NCBI GenBank assembly: GCA_964353875.1 | Contig: CAYGXU010000138.1 | Span: 1-7,626, forward strand | DNA length: 7,626 bases | Source: MGNI01 sp964353875 | GTDB lineage: Bacteria > Chloroflexota > Anaerolineae > Anaerolineales > E44-bin32 | Reading direction: 5' to 3' | In this document: positions 1 through 5,792 of the stretch, piece after piece | Layout: every line of letters begins with the position of its first letter | Numbering within the stretch: the stretch's first letter is position 1 | Position numbers and translations under genes: made by a program | The notes under the pieces: model-generated | Database searches by the model: none | Told to the model about the DNA's origin: nothing | Seen by the model: the letters and a program-made list of their open reading frames with translations, nothing else

Positions 1-2
1 AA

Positions 3-209
3 TCACAGTCCTGCGGTCAGGATCAGGTTCGCCTGTTCCCGCCAGCGTTGCATCTCCGTGTTGTAGTTGTCGTACCAGACCGCCATCTCGGGATACCGCT
101 TGCTGAACGCGTCCGGCAGCGGCAGATACGGCAACTCGGGTAGCACCACGCTCGCCTGCATCGTCGAGGCGTTCGTCTTCAGACGGTTGATGTCACCAGT
201 GTCAGCCAT
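3..209 (-). CDS. Small hypothetical phage protein (68 aa)
   Basis: I do not recognise a family. The chosen ATG at 209 has a good ribosome binding site, GGAG at 217-220 on the minus strand with a 7-nt spacer; an upstream extension to 284 is possible but has no such site. The product is soluble, with no signal peptide or membrane segment. Its middle is proline- and leucine-rich (PELPYLPLPD, about residues 24-33), and the C-terminal half is aromatic and charged and probably helical (AVWYDNYNTEMQRW, about 43-56). It is transcribed away from the replication operon and is probably served by the TTGACT/TAAATA promoter at 256-284. Small proteins with a W/Y-rich helical tail like this are common in phage genomes, but no role can be given. 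It is complete, with its stop at 3-5. Confidence 0.6.
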   Translation of the reverse strand: MADTGDINRLKTNASTMQASVVLPELPYLPLPDAFSKRYPEMAVWYDNYNTEMQRWREQANLILTAGL

Positions 210-255
210 GCTGCATCTCCAAGGCGCCTTGCCGGGCAGTGCCCTGCTTCCCCAG

Positions 256-284
256 TATTTACGCCGCCGCCCGCCCAAAGTCAA
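256..284 (-). promoter_or_regulatory. Candidate sigma70-type promoter for the leftward gene
   Basis: On the minus strand, TTGACT (279-284) is followed after 17 nt by TAAATA (256-261). Spacing is ideal and the -35 matches 5 of 6, but the -10 is weak. Transcription would start near 250 and give a roughly 40-nt leader before the ATG at 209. Confidence 0.4.
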
Positions 285-329
285 CCGCCAGAAAAAACCT
301 TGAAAAAACTACTTGACACCCCCGGATCA

Positions 330-352
330 CCTGTGCGAGTGTTCGCGCGCTG
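330..352 (+). repeat. Direct repeat copy 1 (operator-like)
   Basis: A 23-bp unit starting CCTGTGCGAG and ending CGCGCGCTG, matching 431-453 at 22 of 23 positions. It contains the dyad GCGA-N4-TCGC, and the single mismatch lies in the 4-nt centre (GTGT here, GTCT in copy 2). Conserved arms with a variable centre are what a dimeric repressor or activator site would show. Confidence 0.6.
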
Positions 353-403
353 AGTCGAGTCAGCAAATGCAGCAACCATGACAAACATCAACCTGAATCT
401 TTC

Positions 404-484
404 AGTCGCGTCTCTGCGTGGAATGACGTTCCTGTGCGAGTCTTCGCGCGCTGCATTCGTCACTCGACCCCCTGAGACGCGACT
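404..484. repeat. 11-bp perfect inverted repeat flanking repeat copy 2
   Basis: AGTCGCGTCTC at 404-414 is the exact reverse complement of GAGACGCGACT at 474-484. With a one-base bulge the match extends outward (CTTT before the left arm, AAAG after the right). The arms are 59 bp apart, too far for a simple terminator, but they could act as paired binding sites or form a long-range stem in the leader of the initiator mRNA. Confidence 0.5.
431..453 (+). repeat. Direct repeat copy 2 (operator-like)
   Basis: Second copy of the repeat at 330-352, starting 101 bp further on and differing only in the centre of the GCGA-N4-TCGC dyad. It lies 55 bp upstream of the initiator start at 508, inside the two arms of the 11-bp inverted repeat (404-414 and 474-484). 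Confidence 0.6.
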
Positions 485-507
485 AAAGTATTTTGGAGCC
501 TGTTTCC

Positions 508-1299
508 GTGCCAACCAACGAACCATGCACACCTGCAACTTGGAATCCGCCGCCGCTCGTCTGGCCCCTGGAAGGTGAACGCGCACTCACCGCGCACCTG
601 ACCTACGAACAATACGGCGCCTACCGGCTACTGGTGGAGGAATACTGGCAGCGCGGCCAACCCCTGCCAGACGACAACCTGCTGTTGTCCAAGATCACCC
701 GCAGCGATCTTTACTGGCCCCAGTTGCTCCACGCCCTCAAGAGGATTTTCAAGGTCAACAACGGTCGCTGGGAATTCCCGCCGCTCGATCAAGCCATTCA
801 TGCCGCCAGACTCGCCAAAGAAAGACAGCGCGTTACCATAGACCGGGTAAACCAGAAACGCTGGAACCCGGGAGGTGATGACCCGCTCGATCTGTCCAAA
901 CTGACACCGGAGGAACAGCACTTCGAGTTGTTCTGGAGAGAATACCCACGCCGCGTCGCCAGAGTCTCCGCCAGGAAAGCCTTCAAGCGGGCATGGCAAA
1001 AGGTGGACATTGACGAACTTCTGGCGGCGGTGAAACGCGCCAAGAAATCACCCGCTTGGAGCAAGAGCGGTGGAGAGTACGTTCCCTACCCGGCCACCTT
1101 CCTAAATCAAGAAAGATGGCTGGACTGGGCACCAGGCAAGGACGGCATCGTTAATGACCCAGATGAGGCGGCGCCCACTATCGTTATCGGTAACAAGACC
1201 TACACGCTGGAGGTCGGCCCTTCTCCAGTCGAGTTCAACGATACGGTAGAATTCCGCAAGGTGAAGGACCAGTGGCTCGTTTGGACTGCACAACATTGA
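508..1299 (+). CDS. Phage replication initiator / helicase loader-like protein (DUF1376/YdaU type)
   Basis: Probable phage replication protein that recognises the origin and helps recruit the DnaB helicase encoded further along the operon. Residues about 24-105 read like the DUF1376 (YdaU) domain: HLTYEQYGAYRLLVEEYW, QPLPDDNLLLSKI, then a tryptophan-containing segment and a basic helix (ARLAKERQR). The C-terminal part carries the pattern often found in phage replication proteins: FWREYPRR (142-149), then YVPYPATFLNQERW (191-204) after SKSGGE. The last 55 residues are unassigned. GTG at 508 is chosen because GGAG at 495-498 lies 9 nt upstream; TTG at 493 would overlap that site. Length of 263 aa fits such proteins. 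It is the first gene of the operon. Family naming is from recalled motifs; a DnaT- or DnaC-like loading role is inference. Confidence 0.75.
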   Translation: MPTNEPCTPATWNPPPLVWPLEGERALTAHLTYEQYGAYRLLVEEYWQRGQPLPDDNLLLSKITRSDLYWPQLLHALKRIFKVNNGRWEFPPLDQAIHAARLAKERQRVTIDRVNQKRWNPGGDDPLDLSKLTPEEQHFELFWREYPRRVARVSARKAFKRAWQKVDIDELLAAVKRAKKSPAWSKSGGEYVPYPATFLNQERWLDWAPGKDGIVNDPDEAAPTIVIGNKTYTLEVGPSPVEFNDTVEFRKVKDQWLVWTAQH

Positions 1300-1311
1300 G
1301 GAGACGCCGAC

Positions 1312-1509
1312 ATGCAATGGTTTCCACAACTTTATCCAGCCCTGCGACGCTGCGCACGGTGCAACCAGAACATTCAACCGTACACGCCATATTTTAGAGC
1401 GGTCAGCGACCCAGATGGCATTGATGAACTGGGTTACGATGTTTGTGCCTTGTGCCGGCCAAAACTATCAGACGAGCCACAGCCAAAGTTTCCGAGGACA
1501 AAAACGTGA
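1312..1509 (+). CDS. Small zinc-ribbon protein (65 aa)
   Basis: The protein has two CxxC knuckles, CARC (Cys14, Cys17) and CALC (Cys45, Cys48), 27 residues apart. This four-cysteine arrangement is typical of a zinc ribbon, in which one Zn2+ holds a small beta fold that binds nucleic acid or protein. The N-terminus is aromatic (MQWFPQLYP) and the C-terminus is a short proline- and lysine-containing tail. ATG 1312 is well supported by GAGGAG at 1298-1303 with an 8-nt spacer, and the gene starts 12 nt after the initiator stop. Its stop overlaps the next gene's GTG (GTGA at 1506-1509). No family name can be given; a role in phage replication or host takeover is only suggested by location. Confidence 0.75.
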   Translation: MQWFPQLYPALRRCARCNQNIQPYTPYFRAVSDPDGIDELGYDVCALCRPKLSDEPQPKFPRTKT

Positions 1510-1790
1510 AACGCCGCAAGAAAGTCGTCTGGATAATTGACTGTGGAACGCTGAAGTCAATTGCGTGGGAGTCCTCGTCGAGGAAATTAGACAAGAAAAA
1601 AACCATGAAACGCCGCAAGAAAATCAGGCGCCGTAAGACCGCCTGGATCATTGACTGGAAAACGGTTCAGCCAGTTACCGTGCCGTACAAGTCTTTACCG
1701 TTGGCGATTAGGCAGATGGCCGCTTCGGTGAAACTCGACAGGAAGTTTAGAATGGCAAAGCCACGCTACGTGAAAGCGGTGTGTCCATGA
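1506..1790 (+). CDS. Highly basic protein with an internal duplication (94 aa)
   Basis: Unrecognised. GTG at 1506 is chosen because GAGGA at 1494-1498 lies 7 nt upstream and the start overlaps the previous stop by 4 nt. The protein contains two copies of one motif: residues 1-17 (VKRRKKVVWIIDCGTLKSI region) and 34-54 (MKRRKK, then WIIDWKT), the second with a four-residue basic insertion. At DNA level a 17-nt block is identical at 1507-1523 and 1606-1622, exactly 99 nt (33 codons) apart. ATG 1605 could be an internal start for a shorter product, but it has no close ribosome binding site. Lysine and arginine are very abundant, so nucleic-acid binding is plausible. No membrane segment is visible. 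Third codon positions are more AT-rich than in the initiator or DnaB genes. Confidence 0.6.
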   Translation: MKRRKKVVWIIDCGTLKSIAWESSSRKLDKKKTMKRRKKIRRRKTAWIIDWKTVQPVTVPYKSLPLAIRQMAASVKLDRKFRMAKPRYVKAVCP

Positions 1791-1987
1791 AAGAACCAGA
1801 GTACAAATGCGTCATGGCTAAGCCAAAACGAATACGGCTAAAGTCGCAGACATTCCAAGTCGCGCGGGAAATGTGGAAGGTCGTAAACTTCAGCGAGGAT
1901 AAGCATGGAAAGTTGATTCCAAGTGGCATCTCGATTGTGATTCCAGGCCAGCTTCGGATTGAACTGCTAATGAGACGCAAGCGTTGA
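1787..1987 (+). CDS. Small basic hypothetical protein (66 aa)
   Basis: Unrecognised. ATG 1787 overlaps the stop of the preceding gene by 4 nt (ATGA); GTG at 1781 is an alternative two codons earlier. The sequence is basic at both ends (MAKPKRIRLKSQ near the start, LLMRRKR at the end). Its middle (VAREMWKVVNF, then GISIVIPGQLRIEL) could form a helix followed by beta strands. Its MAKPKRIR segment resembles MAKPRYVK at the end of the preceding protein, hinting at relatedness or shared origin. The gene ends 3 nt before dnaB and belongs to the same operon. Coupled translation is likely because no ribosome binding site precedes it. Confidence 0.55.
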   Translation: MKEPEYKCVMAKPKRIRLKSQTFQVAREMWKVVNFSEDKHGKLIPSGISIVIPGQLRIELLMRRKR

Positions 1988-1990
1988 ATT

Positions 1991-3418
1991 ATGGGCGATC
2001 TCCATAACACTAGGCGCCAGCCTCAGCCCTATCGCTCAGGTCGGCAGGAACGCCTGCCCCCGCACTCGGAGATTGCCGAACAGGGTGTCCTGGGCTGCAT
2101 CATGCTCTCGCCCCAAACCTGCATGGCGGAAGCCACCGAACGTCTCTGCGCCAATCCCAACCTCTTCTACGACATGCGCCACAGGGAAATCTACACCACC
2201 CTGCTCGCCATGTTCACAGAGGCCAAACCCATTGACGTTATCACCCTTGAGGAACGGCTCAAAGAACGCGGACAACTGGATCAGGCCGGCGGACTTCCCT
2301 ATGTGGCAAGCTTACCAGATATTGTCCCATCATCAGCAAATTTAAGCTACTATGCTGACATCATGCGTGAGAAGTATCTGCTCCGGCGCATGATTCAGCA
2401 ATGCACGGACACCATCGGTTCCATCTATGAAGGAGGCAAAGCTTTCGACGCCATGCTCGACGAATACGAGCGTGGAATTCTCTCTGTCAGAACCGACCTC
2501 GAAAAATCGCTGCACAACGGTTACATCAGCGTGGCAGAAGTTCTCGGGCAACTGGACAATGATTACTCCGCCGCCCTTCTGCTCAAGGAGAAGTGGCGCC
2601 CTGGAATCCCCACCGGCTTCCCCGACCTCGATCATCTCATCGGAGGATTGCGCAGCCCGGACGTGTTCATCATCGCCGCGCGAACCAGCGTCGGGAAAAC
2701 GTCCCTCTCCATGAACATCGCCGAGCATGTGGTCTTCAATGAGAACAAGACCGTGCTCATCTTCTCCCTCGAAATGAGCGGGAAACAATTGCTCCATCGC
2801 CTGGCCTGTTCCATGAGTCGCACCGATGGCAGTTCCCTGCTTCGAGGAAGCTTCAGCGACGATTCCATGAAACGACTCTCCGATGCCGCCGCCAAGATTC
2901 AAAACGCCGAGCGCCGGCTCATCATCTGCGACCAGGGCGGTCTGAGCGTCCACGAACTTTCCGCCCGCGCGCGGCGCCTGAAGATCGAGCGCAACGTCAA
3001 CCTCATCATCGTGGATTACCTTCAGTTGCTCTCCGCCGGCAAGAAATGCAACAACCGCTACGAAGAAGTCACCGCGATCTCGAATGCCGTCAAGGCAATG
3101 GCGAAGGAGCTTAACGTCCCCATCATCCTCGTCAGCCAGCTTTCCCGCGCCCACGTCAAGGAGAGCCATATCCCGCGTATGAGCGACCTGCGCGATTCAG
3201 GCCGAGTCGAGGAGGATGCCGACATCGTAGGGTTGCTTTACCCTGAAGAAGAAGGCTCAAGCGATGTCATCCTCAACATCCCCAAGCATCGCAACGGTCC
3301 CACCGGACTCATTCACCTGACCTGGATGAAAGAATGGATACGCTTTGAATCCGCAGCCAAGATTGACGCCGAAGATATTCCTCCACAAAAAACCTCAACT
3401 CCATACCGAGATGACTGA
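1991..3418 (+). CDS. dnaB: DnaB-family replicative DNA helicase
   Basis: Hexameric 5'-3' helicase that unwinds DNA at the phage replication fork using ATP. The 475-aa length is normal for DnaB. The N-terminal helical domain (about 25-130) begins PPHSEIAEQGVLGCIML, and a linker leads to the RecA-like domain from about 200. Visible motifs are Walker A ARTSVGKTS (230-238, Lys236), FSLEMS with the catalytic Glu261, Walker B IIVDYLQLL (339-347, Asp342), the VSQLSR motif (Gln383), DLRDSGRVEEDAD (399-411), and the arginine-finger segment KHRNGPTG (Arg434). The usual proline of ARPSMGKT is threonine here; the catalytic residues are intact. ATG 1991 is the first start after an in-frame stop (1985-1987) and lacks an obvious ribosome binding site, so coupling to the upstream gene is likely. 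The upstream initiator is its probable loader. A phage copy rather than the host gene is inferred from context. Confidence 0.95.
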   Translation: MGDLHNTRRQPQPYRSGRQERLPPHSEIAEQGVLGCIMLSPQTCMAEATERLCANPNLFYDMRHREIYTTLLAMFTEAKPIDVITLEERLKERGQLDQAGGLPYVASLPDIVPSSANLSYYADIMREKYLLRRMIQQCTDTIGSIYEGGKAFDAMLDEYERGILSVRTDLEKSLHNGYISVAEVLGQLDNDYSAALLLKEKWRPGIPTGFPDLDHLIGGLRSPDVFIIAARTSVGKTSLSMNIAEHVVFNENKTVLIFSLEMSGKQLLHRLACSMSRTDGSSLLRGSFSDDSMKRLSDAAAKIQNAERRLIICDQGGLSVHELSARARRLKIERNVNLIIVDYLQLLSAGKKCNNRYEEVTAISNAVKAMAKELNVPIILVSQLSRAHVKESHIPRMSDLRDSGRVEEDADIVGLLYPEEEGSSDVILNIPKHRNGPTGLIHLTWMKEWIRFESAAKIDAEDIPPQKTSTPYRDD

Positions 3419-3848
3419 TCACAAAAGCAAGTTAAGTACACCGGTGCCCATTAGTAGCCTCGTCAACAGAGTCACCTTCAGCGACGACGATGGTAAACTT
3501 ACAGAGGCGCGTCCTTTCCTGCTCGGGCACATTTTCGACCCCTTACTTCAAACAGACCCAGAGTTATATGACCAGACTATCTACTACATGCCATTCTGGC
3601 TGGAGTTTCTGCCGGGCAAAAATTTCAGGCCGGACTTGAGGAAAAAGCGGATACGCAAATGGCAAAACCTGTTAGACTACTACAAGCTGCCCAGGCTGCA
3701 TTTGACTAAATTAGACGGCTCGCCCTTGAAGACTTACCGTGCAACCTGCGAACGAAGAAGGGGCGCTACGATAGGCGTCATGCAGGTCAGAGAAGGCTGG
3801 CTCTGGACCATGTTCCCGTTGGTGGGCGAAACCTATGAAAATCTTTGA
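3411..3848 (+). CDS. Hypothetical protein (145 aa)
   Basis: Unrecognised. ATG 3411 overlaps the dnaB stop by 8 nt (ATGACTGA), the same junction type seen at 4384 and 5942. The frame stays open upstream into dnaB, but that part is a shadow. The protein is soluble. It has an acidic N-terminal region (TFSDDDGKLTEARPF), an aromatic stretch (LYDQTIYYMPFWLEFLPG, about 53-70), a very basic helix (DLRKKRIRKWQNLLDYYKL, about 75-93) and a C-terminal W-rich segment (REGWLWTMFPL). Position directly after the helicase suggests a replication accessory or host-interaction role, but nothing in the sequence proves it. Codons are more AT-ending than in dnaB. Confidence 0.6.
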   Translation: MTDHKSKLSTPVPISSLVNRVTFSDDDGKLTEARPFLLGHIFDPLLQTDPELYDQTIYYMPFWLEFLPGKNFRPDLRKKRIRKWQNLLDYYKLPRLHLTKLDGSPLKTYRATCERRRGATIGVMQVREGWLWTMFPLVGETYENL

Positions 3849-4134
3849 ACTCATGGAGTTCGTGAAGTTGCCGAGTGGTACTCTCTACTCAGACATTTTT
3901 GAAGGCATCCCAACCGGACTGTTTCGGAAGTGCTACACTGTTCCAAGTCCACCAGAGGAAGGGCCCCCGGCGGACTTTTTTACCGTCTCGCTAATCGCGC
4001 AGAGTGAAAACGATGGCATGATCCTCTCTGGACTTCAAAGCCGTTGGGCACTGTTCGACTACGACGCGAAATTCCTCGTTTACGAATCGAACGACGTTGA
4101 CTTAATCCGAAGCCTGATTCCACCAGCAATATGA
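3835..4134 (+). CDS. Small hypothetical phage protein (99 aa)
   Basis: The N-terminus MKIFELMEFVKLPSGTLYSDI and the ending FLVYESNDVDLIRSLI resemble a type of small protein I recall from phage genomes: an 'EFLxLPxGTLYS' opening, a central acidic segment and a 'FLVYExxDVxxL' close. I know no function or accepted name for it. It is soluble, mixed alpha/beta in appearance, with no cysteine motif. The start lies 14 nt inside the preceding gene and has no ribosome binding site, so reinitiation after that gene's stop is likely. Its own stop overlaps the next start (ATGA at 4131-4134). Confidence 0.6.
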   Translation: MKIFELMEFVKLPSGTLYSDIFEGIPTGLFRKCYTVPSPPEEGPPADFFTVSLIAQSENDGMILSGLQSRWALFDYDAKFLVYESNDVDLIRSLIPPAI

Positions 4135-4391
4135 ATGATCGAATCTCGTTGCCAAGTTACGCTGAATTCAAACGAGCGCAGGTGGCGCTTGCGGAATCAT
4201 GTAAGAACAAAGAGCCAGAGGAACTTTCTGAATCGGAAAAGTTTGCGATTTGCCTTCTTTCTGGAGTGAAGATCAAGACCCACTCTGCCGGAGACACGGT
4301 GGTTGTGTCAACAGCCAGCCCTTGCGGCATTGCAAAGATTGACGGTCAATTCCAAGTTTACATTCTTAATCCTCAAAACAGCCATGAATGA
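4131..4391 (+). CDS. Hypothetical protein (86 aa)
   Basis: Unrecognised. ATGA overlap with the preceding gene fixes the start. The first half is helical and charged (YAEFKRAQVALAESCKNKEPEELSE in two halves around Cys24). The second half looks like beta strands (VKIKTHSAGDTVVVS, then AKIDGQFQVYILN). No metal-binding or catalytic motif is evident. The gene ends in an 8-nt overlap (ATGAATGA) with the coiled-coil gene. Its third positions are mixed, while the next gene's are strongly C-ending, so a compositional boundary falls at this junction. Confidence 0.55.
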   Translation: MNDRISLPSYAEFKRAQVALAESCKNKEPEELSESEKFAICLLSGVKIKTHSAGDTVVVSTASPCGIAKIDGQFQVYILNPQNSHE

Positions 4392-4566
4392 CCTTGCCAA
4401 AACCAAGCTTGAAGAACTCGCCGACCGCATCCACGCCCTGGATGTCATGGTCAAAGAACTCAACGCGCGCCACGAGGAAGAACGCCGGCGCCTCGCCAAT
4501 CCCGAAACCCTCCTGTGCGCCGACCTCTCGCACATGCGCTCAGAGGAACGATCAACCGCGAAATGA
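4384..4566 (+). CDS. Small coiled-coil protein (60 aa)
   Basis: The 60-residue product is almost wholly charged helix. From LAKTKLEELADRIHALDVMV to about residue 43, hydrophobic residues recur every three to four positions, as in a coiled coil, followed by a run of Glu and Arg (HEEERRRLANPE). It probably forms a dimer or docks on another coiled-coil protein. ATG 4384 overlaps the previous stop by 8 nt. Another reading frame from 4388 is also open, but it is Ser/Thr/Pro-rich with poor codon use and is rejected. The stop overlaps an ATG at 4563 (ATGA) that opens only a 19-codon frame. Confidence 0.6.
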   Translation: MNDLAKTKLEELADRIHALDVMVKELNARHEEERRRLANPETLLCADLSHMRSEERSTAK

Positions 4567-4622
4567 ACACAGCTTCAGCCAAGCCGCACCCAGGGAGACT
4601 GCCGGACTCAAGACCCTTGTGA
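4563..4622 (+). CDS. Possible 19-aa mini-ORF
   Basis: ATG 4563 overlaps the coiled-coil gene's stop (ATGA) and reads 19 codons to a TGA at 4620-4622. That stop in turn overlaps a GTG (GTGA at 4619) opening nine codons to 4648, which overlaps the ATG at 4645. This may be coincidence, or a relay that carries ribosomes across the 78-nt gap to the next gene. The peptide has no recognisable feature. Confidence 0.2.
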   Translation: MNTASAKPHPGRLPDSRPL

Positions 4623-4644
4623 GTGGGACAACTCCATGTGAACG

Positions 4645-5052
4645 ATGAATCCAGCAGCATTCGCGGCCACTGGTTCCAGGCGCCCGGGCAGCTTCGACCC
4701 TGATCCGGGCGCCGCAAACCCATCCACAAAACCCATGAGCAAAGTTCCCAACCACGTCAAAGCCAAAATCACCAAAGACTTCAAGCGATCCCTCTGGAGC
4801 AAACAGTGCCTCCAGATCAATCCAGACTGGAAAATCTCCCGCTTCGACCAGTTGAACTGGCAGATTCTCCACCACAACCGCCACTACGGCTTCTACGGCT
4901 CGATTCTAGACGCTTTGATGGCTCTACCCGGTAAAGCCCTGTCCGAAGCCACCAAAACCTCCCTGGAGGCTCTACAGGAAGCGCAGCAGGGCATCCTGAA
5001 AGACATCCGACAAGCCCTCACCAACCCCATCGTCAAGGAAAGCAACCAGTGA
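4645..5052 (+). CDS. Hypothetical protein (135 aa, or 105 aa from ATG 4735)
   Basis: Unrecognised. Two starts are possible: ATG 4645, directly after an in-frame stop at 4639-4641, and ATG 4735 (Met31). The first 30 residues are Pro/Ala/Gly-rich and look unstructured; the ordered part begins at MSKVPNHVKAKITKDF. It continues with NPDWKISRFDQLNWQI, an aromatic YGFYGSILDALMALPGKAL segment and a long C-terminal helix (SEATKTSLEALQEAQQGILK). The 'LNWQ ... GFYGSILDALMALP' layout, with beta strands then helices, resembles small phage proteins of unknown role. Neither start has a convincing ribosome binding site. The protein is soluble and basic at the N-terminus of the ordered region. The next ORF begins 5 nt after its stop. 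Confidence 0.6.
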   Translation: MNPAAFAATGSRRPGSFDPDPGAANPSTKPMSKVPNHVKAKITKDFKRSLWSKQCLQINPDWKISRFDQLNWQILHHNRHYGFYGSILDALMALPGKALSEATKTSLEALQEAQQGILKDIRQALTNPIVKESNQ

Positions 5053-5057
5053 ACACC

Positions 5058-5162
5058 ATGAATAAAACTACCGCAATGGCCTATCAATCTAGAAACGACG
5101 CCGACAGCGCCTGTGAATTCACGTCCATTGTCATTCCGTGGCTTAGCCCCATCACCCAATGA
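5058..5162 (+). CDS. Possible small peptide (34 aa)
   Basis: A 34-codon frame fills the gap between the 135-aa protein (ending 5052) and the basic protein that starts at 5159. It ends in a 4-nt ATGA overlap with that next gene, the same junction used elsewhere in the operon, which is the main support. The peptide is MNKTTAMAYQ at the start and TSIVIPWLSPITQ at the end, short and mildly hydrophobic at the C-terminus. There is no ribosome binding site at a proper distance. It may act mainly as a translational relay. Confidence 0.35.
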   Translation: MNKTTAMAYQSRNDADSACEFTSIVIPWLSPITQ

Positions 5163-5338
5163 AAAACCCAGCCCTCACCGCCCCCGCCCTGCCCCCGCGC
5201 TTCAACCGCCCCTTCGCCCGCCGCCAGTGGCGCCAATCCTACGGCTCAGGCTCCTTCAAACGCCGCGTCAAAAGAGGCCGTGATAAACCCGGCTCCTGGC
5301 AGGCGTTCAACGCCGGACTCCACATGCCCATGCCATGA
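5159..5338 (+). CDS. Small arginine-rich protein (59 aa)
   Basis: Unrecognised. ATGA overlaps fix both ends (5159-5162 upstream, 5335-5338 downstream). The protein is strongly basic: a Pro/Ala-rich N-terminus, then RRQWRQSYGSGSFKRRVKRG (21-40), then GSWQAFNAGLHMPMP. The Arg/Lys cluster with Gly/Ser spacers suggests nucleic-acid binding, but this is inference. Codons are strongly C-ending, like those of the neighbouring genes from 4384 to 5935, which supports real coding. It has no membrane segment and no cysteines. Confidence 0.55.
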   Translation: MKNPALTAPALPPRFNRPFARRQWRQSYGSGSFKRRVKRGRDKPGSWQAFNAGLHMPMP

Positions 5339-5559
5339 ACGCGCCGCAAAACCTGGAACTCTTCCCAAATGACAACCAGCCATTGCCAGAGCATTGTGCC
5401 TCATTCTCATTCGGTCCCTGCCAGTTCTGTGAGTATCAACCCACAACCGCCTATTGCACGGACAACAACGACCGCATGGACCCAACGTGTGATCTCTGCC
5501 TCGAACGCTTAATGGCGCAAGCCGGACTCCTCCGCGAACCTGAATTCTACGTAATATGA
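5335..5559 (+). CDS. Small zinc-ribbon protein (74 aa)
   Basis: The second of three small CxxC proteins in the operon. Cysteines lie at 21, 29, 32, 41, 52 and 55: GPCQFCEY (CxxC at 29-32) and TCDLCLERL (CxxC at 52-55) form a likely zinc ribbon. Cys21 and Cys41 could add a second site or be incidental. The N-terminus (NLELFPNDNQPLPEHC) is acidic, and the C-terminus after the second knuckle is helical. ATGA overlaps join it to the genes on both sides. A role in binding nucleic acid or a host protein is plausible, but no specific function can be assigned. Confidence 0.65.
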   Translation: MNAPQNLELFPNDNQPLPEHCASFSFGPCQFCEYQPTTAYCTDNNDRMDPTCDLCLERLMAQAGLLREPEFYVI

Positions 5560-5792
5560 ACCACGACACCCCCAGCCGCCAACTCCGCTGGCAACGCGCC
5601 AAAGTCGCCTCCGGCTGCTGCCAACGCTGCGGCAAACCCCGCGAACACCCAGACCTCCGCACCCTCTGCCTCAACTGCCTGGAAGTCACCCGTGATAAAC
5701 GCTACACCCGCTCCAAACACCACAAAACCTATGACTGCCTCTCCCGCAGAATCCGGCAGGAACTCTCAGCAACCCGACCTCCTCCCCCATGA
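5556..5792 (+). CDS. Small zinc-ribbon protein, basic (78 aa)
   Basis: The third CxxC protein. CQRC (22-25) and CLNC (38-41) are 12 residues apart and frame GKPREHPDLRTL. This 'CxxCGxPR ... CxxC' layout, with a basic N-terminal helix (QLRWQRAKVA) and a basic C-terminus (RDKRYTRSKHHK), recurs in small phage and plasmid proteins of unknown role. One Zn2+ is probably bound; DNA or RNA contact is inferred from charge. The start overlaps the preceding stop by 4 nt. The 3' end overlaps the next gene by 62 nt, much more than other junctions. An ATG at 5789 also overlaps its stop, but the frame it opens is Ser/Pro/Thr-rich and looks like a shadow. Confidence 0.65.
   Translation: MNHDTPSRQLRWQRAKVASGCCQRCGKPREHPDLRTLCLNCLEVTRDKRYTRSKHHKTYDCLSRRIRQELSATRPPPP

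Larger units (their letters stand above)
210..507. promoter_or_regulatory. Divergent regulatory region
   Basis: This 298-bp gap separates the leftward gene from the rightward replication operon and holds no convincing gene. It contains the leftward promoter candidate, a consensus TTGACA at 313-318 on the plus strand with no good -10 at 16-18 nt, two 23-bp direct repeats (330-352 and 431-453), and an 11-bp perfect inverted repeat (404-414 and 474-484). GCTGA/TCAGC arms at 349-353 and 360-364 form another short dyad. The layout resembles a phage early control region with operators between divergent transcripts. No repressor gene is present in the window to confirm this. Confidence 0.5.

Noticed and set aside
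378..578. 66-codon plus frame in the divergent region
   Set aside because: It has no ribosome binding site, runs through the repeat and inverted-repeat structure, and overlaps the well-supported initiator start in another frame.
2342..3169. 275-codon minus-strand frame
   Set aside because: It lies wholly antisense to the conserved ATPase region of dnaB. Its composition is that expected from C-ending codons read backwards, and no domain is visible.
4388..4648. 86-codon plus frame over the coiled-coil gene
   Set aside because: Ser/Thr/Pro/Arg-rich shadow of the frame starting at 4384; that frame has coherent heptads and better codons.
5246..5689. 147-codon minus-strand frame
   Set aside because: It is antisense to three coupled plus-strand genes with two clear CxxC pairs; its arginine-rich composition is typical of an antisense shadow.
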